DNA of 64,000 bases from Teratosphaeria epicoccoides (Eukaryota > Ascomycota > Dothideomycetes > Mycosphaerellales > Teratosphaeriaceae). Every line of letters starts with the position of its first letter. Position 1 is the stretch's first letter. The notes under the pieces were generated by a model, which saw nothing but the letters and a program-made list of their open reading frames with translations, was not told the origin of the DNA and made no database searches. The translations under genes were made by a program, and so were the position numbers. Where the stretch lies: the NCBI GenBank assembly GCA_021401465.1, contig JADDMT010000055.1:1-64000 (forward strand). Reading direction: 5' to 3'. Shown here one piece after another: positions 1 to 7,776 of the stretch.

Positions 1-1690
1 AAGGGGGAAGATGACTAGCGACTCTGCGTAGATTATCGTGGATTAAACGACATCACGATAAAGAATAGTTATCCGCTTCCTTTGCTCTCGGAATTGCAGG
101 ACCGCCTACAAGGAGCAATGTAGTTCTTGAAGTTCGACATACCTAGAGTGTATAATCGAATTCGAATTAAGGAAGGCGAAGAATAGAAGACTACGTTCCG
201 AACTAGGTTCGGGCACTACGAGTACATAGTCATGCTATTTAGGTTGACAAACGCCCTGGCTACATGGCAGGCATTTATTAACAATGTGCTACGAGAGTAC
301 CTCGACGTCTTTGTAGTTATATACCTAGACGACATCCTCGTCTATTCCCGGACGATCGAAGAACATAGGACTCACGTACGTAAGGTACTTCAGAAACTCT
401 AGGACTACCGACTAAAGGTCAAGCCGCAGAAGAGCGAGTTTCATAAGCAGGAAGTACAATTCCTTAGCTACGTAGTAGCATAGAATGGAATCAAGATGGA
501 CACTAAGAAAGTCTAGGTCGTAAAAGAGTAGCCTACGCCGACTAATGTTAAGGAAGTATAGTCCTTCCTTAGATTCGCCAACTTCTACAGGAGATTTGTG
601 GCAAACTATTCGAAGATCACGGCACTACTTACGACTCTTACGACGAAGGATACACTATTCGTATAGGACGACGCCTAACGGAATGCCTTTAAGGAACTCA
701 AGCGACGATTTACAGATCAGCCGATCTTACTTGTGTTCGACCTGGATAAGCCTATCATAGTCGAAACAGATGCCTCCGACGTAGCACTCGGGGCATGCTT
801 AAGTTAACTAGGACCGAGTGGACGACTACAGCCAGTCGCCTACTACTCGAGGAAATTGTCTGGACCGGAACTCCGATATGACGTCCACGACAAAGAACTT
901 CTAGCCATAGTAGACGCCTACAAGGCCTGGTAGGTCTACTTAGAAGGTTCTAAGCACTAGGTCACAGTCTACACAGACTACGAGAACTTGCGATACTTCA
1001 TAACGACGAAAGAGTTAAACCGACGACAGGTTCGGTAGAGTAAGGAGCTCTCTAGTTTTAACTGTAAGATCGTCTATCGCAAGGGGACTGACAACGCACG
1101 CGCCGATGCACTTAGCTGCCAGACGGACTACATGAAGGGCGTGAAGCAGGAGAAACATGCTGTTCTCCAGGAAAATAGCGATGGCACGCTAGGAGTCAAC
1201 TAACTCGCGGCCATGACTGTTACATGGACTAGTAGGTTTCAGGACGACCTGAAGAACGCCCTAATCCATGACCTAACTGCACTCGCTGTCCGCGACGACA
1301 TTAATGGACAGGAGGATTAGGAAGACGAAGACGGAATCCTTCTGTTTTAAGGATTAGTATACATGCTAACGTCTTTACGATCGGAACTACTACGCCTCTG
1401 ACACAACGTACCTTAGGCAGGACACCCGGGAGTGTCTAAAATGAAGCAAATTCTCTGACAAGAATATTACTTCCCTAGGATGAGCAAGGCAATCGAGGAC
1501 TACGTCTGTCGATGTGTGACTTGCTAACAAAGTAAGCATGACCGTCACAGACTGTATAGGCTACTACGACTACTAAAGGTACCTTAACAGCCATGGGAAT
1601 CGCTCACTATGGATTTTATCGTCAAACTACCTTAGTCGAGAGAACCCGCGACTAATGAGTTCTTTAACGGGATCATGGTAGTAGTTGATA

Positions 1691-1812
1691 TGCCAGACGT
1701 ACGGGCGCCAGCCGCAGGCTTGGCGTCACGTGACCTCGCGGATATCTGAGATGCCGGACGTACGGGTGCCAGCCGCAGGCTTGGCGTCACGTGACCTCGC
1801 GGATGTTTCTCA
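1691..1812. repeat. 61-bp direct tandem duplication, two copies
   Basis: Copies start at 1691 and 1752 with a 61-base offset and only a few transitions between them. Each contains the perfect palindrome TCACGTGA (1726-1733 and 1787-1794), an E-box-type sequence. The unit is GC-rich and far less altered than the surrounding retroelement. Confidence 0.85.
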
Positions 1813-1845
1813 GGTTGCAGTGTGTGTGTATATGTAGCCGACCGT

Positions 1846-1870
1846 AATCAGCCCTGTCACAGGACTGATT
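1846..1870. repeat. 25-bp near-perfect palindrome in the insert
   Basis: The arms AATCAG-CCTGT and ACAGG-CTGATT pair with mismatches only at the centre and one arm position. It sits inside a wider inverted pair, GCCGACC near 1838 and GGTCGGC near 1906, so the right half of the insert could form a long hairpin. Confidence 0.7.
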
Positions 1871-2980
1871 ACTAAGCCTTTTGGCCATGTGGGGTAGTGG
1901 TGAAAGGTCGGCATACCTTCCCTATTAGTAGTCGACCGATTCACTAAGTTCGGGAAATTTATCCCTTACTGCGAAGACTTTAAGACTAAAGATATCGCGC
2001 ATGTCTTCATCAAATAGGTAGTAGCATTACACGGCATGCTACAGGACCTAGTAACAGATCGAGGATCCGTGTTTACCTCTAACTTCTAGAGAGCCCTGAT
2101 AAGACAATTCCAGGTCAAACATCGATTAAGTACTTCCTTCTACCCTCAGACAGATAGACAGACAGAACGCCTAAATCAGACGTGAGAATAGTACCTTCGA
2201 TCCTATGTTAATAGGGACTAGAACAACTAGGTAGAGTTGTTACTAATGGCACAGCTCGCGTATAATAGTACGCCAGCAGAGTCGACAGGACTCTCGCCAT
2301 TTCAGATGGCGTATAGATTAGCTATAGAAGACATTCTAGACGTCTTAGCTAGTAATCCGAACCTAGCAGCACTCAGACGAGTAGAACATCTACGCCGACT
2401 GCAAACAGAAGCACGACTCGACCTGCAGTTCTATTAGCAGAACATAGCATGGTACGCGAATCGTAAGAGAATTAAGGGACTAATTCTAAAGGAGGGGGAC
2501 AAGGTGTATCTCCTCCGCTGTCACATCAAATCAGACAAACCGAGTAAAAAACTAGACGCTGTAAAACTAGGACTATTCAGGATCAAGGCCAAGACAGGAC
2601 CAGTCAATTTTGAATTACAGCTACCTGAGCAGATAAGAGTACACCCTGTGTTCTATGTCTCTCTGCTAGAATAAGCAGCGCTAGACGCCGCATTGCAATC
2701 AGAACCCTTACTACTCGACCCTGAAGTAGAAGAACCGGAGTACTCTGTCGAAAGGATTATCGACACTCGCTAGCAGGACGGACAGCGACAGTACTTAGTA
2801 AAATGGGAAGGATATAGGAGTACCGAGAACACCTGGGAACCCCTAGAACACCTGCGAAACTGTCAGCAAAAGATACGAAGTTTCGAGAAAGGAACGAACC
2901 TAGGAAGAAGATCCTAAGCCACGACTAGACTCCTGCGGGACGCCGTCGACCGGCTCGGCTATCACGCCATCCAGGAAACC

Positions 2981-3421
2981 CTAATATGAGGAGTTAGCGA
3001 AACCCTCTATTGCGCTCCATGTCGTAGGACTAAGAGCGAGACCCGCGGAAGGATCTAGGTTAAGAAGAAACCCGGCCTGCGCAAGAGCTTGTTCCTCGGC
3101 CTCCTCCTCCCTGATCTCGCGCTCCTCGAGAGCGCGACCATCTTCGACCTCCCGGTCGACTACGTCTAACTGTTTTCGAAGACGCATCTCCTTCGCATGC
3201 GCCTCTAGTATCTTCTGCGAAGCTTCGGCTAGGACTACCTTCGCACGATCGAGATCGGCAATTAGTCTTTTCCGCCGATCGCCTAACTTCTTCCATTCGA
3301 CCTCTGTTACCTTCGCGTCGCAACTCCGACAGTTGCTAAAGTGACATTGCGAACATTTCCCTAAGGAAATGTGTACCTGACAGACGAGCTTTAGCTCTTG
3401 ACACTAAGTACAGGACTTCAT
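2981..3421 (-). pseudogene. antisense ORF of the retroelement: Cys-rich N-terminus plus coiled coil
   Basis: On the minus strand a frame starts with ATG at 3421 and runs about 146 codons to a stop at 2981, broken by one TAG at codon 6 in an otherwise open frame. The N-terminal third has paired cysteines (CQECK-like start, CSQCHF, CRSCD), suggesting a small zinc-binding module. The middle is a charged Arg/Lys/Glu coiled coil (LRKQLDVVDREVEDGR), followed by a Glu-rich stretch. It lies between the chromodomain and the 3' LTR, opposite to pol. Similar Cys-rich, coiled-coil hypothetical proteins are common in fungal genomes as repeat-derived genes. Function unknown; binding to nucleic acid is a guess. 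Confidence 0.7.
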
Positions 3422-3611
3422 GCTGTCCTGGCCCTGACGATAGATTCGATTCGCGCGGCATTTGCGTTTCTGCGTTAAAGGGGCGTCAGTGTCTAGAATG
3501 ACACAAGGCAGTGATGTAGAAAGAGAAGACATCATAGTTTAAAAGAAGAAACAAGAGAAACCCCGCACTAATGAGGTAGCTTAGGGACGAGCTAGACTAA
3601 GAGGGGGATAG

Positions 3612-4101
3612 TGTCATGAGTGTCAGGAGTACTATCTAGAGTACTATAGGATACAGGATCATGTGGGTCCTAAGTGCTATGAGTCATAGTACCGTCATAG
3701 GAGTACTATGAGTCATAGGCATAGTCATGGAAGAAAGGATCTGTCATGTGAGGACAGATCCCTAGATCTATAGGGATAGTCTACAGATCCATAGGCTTGC
3801 AAGGAAGAAGGGATCTGTCACGTGATGACAGACCCTTAGATCTGTAGGGTTAGTCTATAGATCTACAGACACAGATCTGTCAGGTCTGTCGACAGATCTA
3901 ACAGAGCTGCTCTGTCGCTCTCTAGTATATAGGGATAGCTTTAGGACAGGCAGTTAGGAGCTTCGTGCTTAATCTCAATTCAATCCTCTCTTGCTTAGAG
4001 GAGAGTCAGTTACAAGGTTAACTGCTATTGTCGATATTCTTTACAGCTCCCGAGTCTAACACCTAGTCACCTTCCTGCTATCGGCACCTACCCTTATGAC
4101 A
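3612..4101 (+). repeat. LTR copy 1 (490 bp)
   Basis: The LTR begins TGTCAT and ends ATGACA, a perfect 6-bp terminal inverted repeat with the canonical TG...CA ends. A purine-rich tract lies just upstream. It contains several imperfect repeats of an AGATCTGT-type motif at about 3735-3900. The downstream neighbour is a second copy of the 3' internal region rather than host DNA. Confidence 0.9.
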
Positions 4102-4406
4102 TCGCGCTCCTCGAGAGCGCGACTATCTTCGACCTCCTAGTCGACTACGTCTAACTGTTTTCGAAGACGCATCTCCTTCGCATGCGCCTCTAGCATCTTC
4201 TGCGAAGCTTCGGCTAGGACTACCTTCGCACGATCGAGATTAGCAATCAGTCTTTTCCGCCGATCGCCTAACTTCTTCTATTCGACCTCTGTCACCTTCG
4301 CGTCGTAACTCCGACAGTTGCTAAAGTGACATTGCGAACATTTCCCTGAGGAAATGTGTACCTGACAGACGAGCTTTAGCTCTTGACACTAAGTACAGGA
4401 CTTCAT
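4102..4406 (-). pseudogene. second, truncated copy of the antisense Cys-rich ORF
   Basis: This is the 985-bp-offset copy of the antisense ORF. It keeps the start (4406) and the Cys-rich and coiled-coil part but is cut at 4102 by the duplication junction. Transitions distinguish it from copy 1. Confidence 0.75.
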
Positions 4407-4596
4407 GCTGTCCTAGCCCTGACGATAGATTCGATTTGCGCGGCGTTTGCGTTTCTGCGTTAAAGGGGCGTCAGTGTCTAGAATGACACAAGGCAGTAAT
4501 GTGGAAAGAGAAGACATCATAGTTTGAAAGAAGAAACAAGAGAAACCCCGCACTAATGAGGTAGCTTAGGGACAAGCTAGACTAAGAGGGGGATAG

Positions 4597-5086
4597 TGTC
4601 ATAAGTGTCAGGAGTACTGTCCAGAGTACTATAGGATACAGGATCATGTAGGTCCTAAGTGCTATGAGTCATAGTACCGTCATAGGAGTACTATGAGTCA
4701 TAGGCATAGTTATAGAAGAAAGGATCTGTCACGTGAGGATAGATCCCCGGATCTATAGGGATAGTCTACAGATCTATAGGCTTGCAAGGAAGAAGGGATC
4801 TATCACGTAATAACAGACCCTTAGATCTGTAGGGTTAGTCTACAGATCTACAGACACGGATCTGTTAGGTCTGTCGACAGATCTAACAGAGCTGCTCTGT
4901 CGCTCTCTAGTATATAGGGATGGCTTTAGGACAGGCAGTTAGGAGCTTCGTGCTTAATCTCAATTCAATCCTCTCTTACTTAGAGGAGAGTTAGTTACAA
5001 GGTCAACTGCCATTGTCGATATTCTTCATAGCTCCTAAGTCTAACACCTAGTCACCTTCCTGCTATCGGCACCTACCCTTATGACA
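4597..5086 (+). repeat. LTR copy 2 (490 bp)
   Basis: Same length and terminal TGTCAT/ATGACA as copy 1, at an offset of 985. The right end at 5086 is the outer border of the retroelement; the next bases (AGTAG...) read into a transposase frame. A matching 5-bp target duplicate would lie left of the window. Confidence 0.9.
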
Positions 5087-5560
5087 AGTAGATACTAGCT
5101 ATACTAACTCTGCCATGACTTTAGTTCCCTATAGGGGTGTTAGGTATTACTTGAAGGAGCAGTATAACGCGAAGGACACGCCGCACACGCCTAAGGAGCT
5201 CTTTAACCTTTGTTACTTGTTACTTCGCAATGTTATAGAGTACTACTTTAGTATCTTTAAAAACTGCTTTAGAATCTTCTAAACTACGCCTTTACTATAT
5301 GATATGAAGGACCTTAATCGACTAGTATATGCCTGTACTACTCTTCACAACTTCCTAACTAACATGTGCTTAGTTGCGGACAAGCGCGAGTACATAGTAC
5401 CCTTTAAGCGTAACGCCTATAACTACTATGAGGGCACTTGACGCGGTGCGTTAATAGACAAGCACGAGATGCTTAAGGCATAGCGGCAAGCTCTTGTTAG
5501 CGGCTCCACGATAGTTAAAAAGCGTGAGATTATTGCAGAAGATATGTAGTCTGTATACCT
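5087..5560 (+). pseudogene. PIF/Harbinger-type (DDE_Tnp_4) transposase fragment
   Basis: Directly after the LTR the frame reads LVPYRGVRYYLKEQ, then TPKELFNLCYLLLRNVIEYY, an in-frame stop, and LVYACTTLHNFL. This is the C-terminal signature of Harbinger nucleases (PYRGVRYHLKE, PKELFNLRHA-RNVIE, LHNF). Upstream codons also fit this family, so the LTR element interrupts the transposase gene. The N-terminal half would lie on the far side of the retroelement. Stops and A/T-biased substitutions show it is dead. Confidence 0.8.
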
Positions 5561-7330
5561 AAGGTATAAGAGCTAAGTGCATGTAGTAGATTTTAATAGG
5601 TAACAAGGCGTGCGTCATGTTAATTAATTAGTGCGGTATTGTAGGTAACAAGCGAGGTGTTATAGGAGTTGTTTCCTGTGGCAAGGCAATTAGGAGAAAG
5701 GGAGAATGTAGTAGGAGTATAGGACATAGGCATGTACCTACGCATAGACGTTTTTTGTATATAATTTTGGATATTTTCTAGGCATTCTACATTTCATGCC
5801 TACTAAGCTAACAATGCGTTCATCGCATAGTTCTAGACCCCTTATTATCGATATTCTAGAACCTACTGTCTAGCTAGTAACGCCTTAAGCATACTACCCC
5901 CCCCCCTACCCCCTTAACTACCTCTGACTCGATTTACCTTAGCGCTATCACTGTCAAAGCTGTGATCTAGCGCGTACACATGAGCTTCTTAATAGCGAGC
6001 GGAGCCTTAAGCTACATCTTAGCTTTTACTTCGTTTATTAGAGCATCTGTAATAATAGCTACTTCGTCTAGTACAAGGTTAAATTTACTGCTATAAAAGA
6101 GGACATCTGCAGCGTGGCTCATACTACTCTCTAGCATCACTAGCATTAGTAGCAGCTCTAGCAGTAGCAGCATGATAGTATTAGCATTAAAGGCTTACAT
6201 AGTCTTACATAACTCCGCTAGTTATAATGCTACTACCTTATGCTTTAAGATCTTTCTACTAGGCCTTGTTAACAGGCTCGAATCTGATTGCTCTATATGC
6301 GCAGAAGGACTAGAGGAGGTATCACTGCTACTATCTACTACTAAAAGGCCCTCTACGTTTGCTCTAGTAGCTAACGTACTATTAAACAGCTCCCTAAGCG
6401 TATCCGCTATATAGAGTAGTGTCTTTGCAAACTTCTTCGCGTCCTTATGCGCCTTAAAGTAACGCCTTATCATGTCCTTAGGAGTAGTAGGACACTTAGT
6501 ATCCTCATTAATGCTCTAACTAGATTGCCTGTTAAGGTTAGTCTACTTATGCTAGTCACGCTTGAGATTACTAATCTTTGTCTTTAGCTTATTAATAGTA
6601 AGCGCCTTCACTATGTCTAGATCTTCGCACGCTACCTTTACCTCTAACAACGCCCTCTGTAGCGCCTATAGCTTATATAAGTTATCTGGATGCTCGCTAG
6701 CTAAGATTAAATCTTGTAACAACTTCACTAACTTATCTTCTATTACCTTAGTCTACTAGACAATAACTTTCTTGTCTTTATCCTTCTTAACACTACCTTC
6801 TTCTAATTCTTTAGTTGTAGGGAGAACTAGAGATGTCCTACGTACTACTAGCGTTAACGTCCGCGACTACTTCATAATCTTTGTAGCTAGCATCTTGTCT
6901 TTATCTACCTTCTTTCGAATGCGCTTTAGCTTTAACATAACTGTCGCTAGACTTAGAGATGTAGTGACTTAATCGGCTGCAGCTATAGTAGTAACACTAG
7001 CCTACACTAGTGTAGATTACAGCTAAGAGGGTATAGTAATCGATCGATTAGCAGCTATTGCTAAGGGCGAAGCTCCTTATAACAGATCAGATAGCAATTC
7101 ATTACTAGCCTGCGACTAAGGATCTAGGAGCGCATGCTTAGCTAGCGTAGTACTACTGCCATATGGCGATTAATAGAAAAAAAGAGTCTGCGAGCGCTAG
7201 CTAGCCACGCTAGCGTCAATATCGATCGTCAGATAAGCCATGGTTAATAGTATGATAGTATTAAATCAATAATCCTACTACTAACAACACTAGCTGAAGT
7301 CAAGATCGCGATTCTTGGCGCGCCTCGGCA
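5561..7330. other. decayed transposon-derived sequence with a possible minus-strand frame
   Basis: This A/T-shifted stretch has no intact gene. On the minus strand, between about 6970 and 6190, a broken frame gives lysine-rich, coiled-coil-like peptide and a segment MIRRYFKAHKDAKKFAKTL (start at 6473) followed by an acidic Ser tail. Its position beside a Harbinger transposase suggests the element's second protein, but I cannot assign it. A poly-C run lies near 5899. Short CTAG/GCTAGC palindromes cluster near 7140-7210. Confidence 0.4.
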
Positions 7331-7450
7331 TTAACCGAGCACACCGCGATTGCGACTGCGATTAGAATCGCTAGTAATAGCTATAAAGGCGCTAATTACA
7401 ATCGCGCCGCCGCGATTGGCGACCGCGATTGAGGCAACCGAAAGGGCCCT
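7305..7450. repeat. cluster of CGCGATTG-like words at the right edge of the transposon block
   Basis: The words CGCGATT or GCGATT recur at least seven times in both orientations over about 145 bp, including GGCGCGCC. This marks the transition from RIP-shifted DNA to normal gene-bearing DNA and could be the degenerate terminal or subterminal repeat of the DNA transposon. Confidence 0.4.
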
Positions 7451-7776
7451 TAGACTTCTCGCGATGAGCCAGACCGCCAACACTCCGCGCCTTTGGCCGC
7501 TACGCGGCATGGCACCACAACACGCCCATCTACTCCACCTCACGAGGAATCCAGCAATATATACAGATCCAAGTCTGATGTCAAGCCCTGACTGACGTCT
7601 TGGTGTTCGGGACTGACGCAGGAGCGTGTTGTCCTAGCGATTGTGAAATGTCGGCATCTGGACCGCTGTGCACATCACCATCGTCCACGTTGCAAGTGAG
7701 ACACAGCTGTTTCCGCTACTCTTCCATATCTTACACCGACCATCCGCACAAGTCGCACTCATCGTCAATCATGAGC

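Larger units (their letters stand above)
1689..1925. mobile_element. 237-bp insertion inside the integrase, flanked by a 10-bp target duplication
   Basis: The integrase frame reads up to Val-Val-Val-Asp at 1690 and resumes with Val-Val-Asp-Arg-Phe at about 1925. The flanks are TAGTAGTTGA (1679-1688) and TAGTAGTCGA (1926-1935), a 10-bp duplication with one C/T difference. The insert starts TATGCC and has GGCATA at 1910-1915, a weak inverted end. It holds a 61-bp tandem duplication and a 25-bp near-palindrome, and encodes nothing. A 9-11 bp target duplication is typical of Mutator-like elements, so a small non-autonomous element is a reasonable but unproven reading. Confidence 0.65.
1..2918 (+). 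pseudogene. pol remnant: RT, RNase H, integrase, chromodomain
   Basis: Reading through stops, an RT domain is open from the window edge to about 480, with the catalytic YLDDILVYS at about 319-345. RNase H follows at about 736-1135 (TDAS, then KELLAIV and a TDNARADAL segment). The integrase runs about 1390-2690 with a zinc-binding HHCC region (CVTC), the catalytic Asp in MDFIVKLP, Asp in VTDRGSVF, and Glu in TERLNQ. A chromodomain occupies about 2746-2890 (YLVKWEGY, NTWEPLEHL), the module that targets such integrases to heterochromatin. The frame is broken by numerous TAG stops and by a 237-bp insertion in the integrase at 1689. No functional product is possible. Confidence 0.9.
1..5086 (+). 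mobile_element. Ty3/gypsy chromodomain LTR retrotransposon, RIP-degraded, 5' end outside window
   Basis: The order reverse transcriptase, RNase H, integrase, chromodomain, 3' LTR identifies a Ty3/gypsy chromovirus-type retrotransposon. The 5' LTR, gag and protease lie before base 1. The coding frame is interrupted by many TAG codons where Gln or Trp is expected, which is what C-to-T change in a CpA context on either strand (RIP) produces. A purine-rich tract (about 3597-3609) directly precedes the first LTR and fits a polypurine tract. The 3' end is duplicated in tandem, so two LTRs are present. The element is non-functional as it stands. The right edge at 5086 abuts a Harbinger transposase remnant, indicating insertion into that older element. 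Confidence 0.9.
3117..5086. repeat. 985-bp tandem duplication of the element's 3' end (two units)
   Basis: Unit 1 is 3117-4101 and unit 2 is 4102-5086. The offset is exactly 985 bases at the start of the unit, at the antisense ATG, at the LTR start and at the LTR end, so I find no net indel. Each unit contains 495 bp of internal 3' sequence followed by a 490-bp LTR. The units differ by C/T and G/A transitions in both directions, as expected if each suffered RIP after duplicating. The join 4101/4102 fuses an LTR end directly to internal sequence, with no primer-binding site. Confidence 0.9.

Noticed and set aside
1..3000. Alternative genetic code with TAG as sense codon
   Set aside because: TAG stands in for both Gln and Trp, neighbouring genes use TAG as a normal stop, and the pattern fits RIP.
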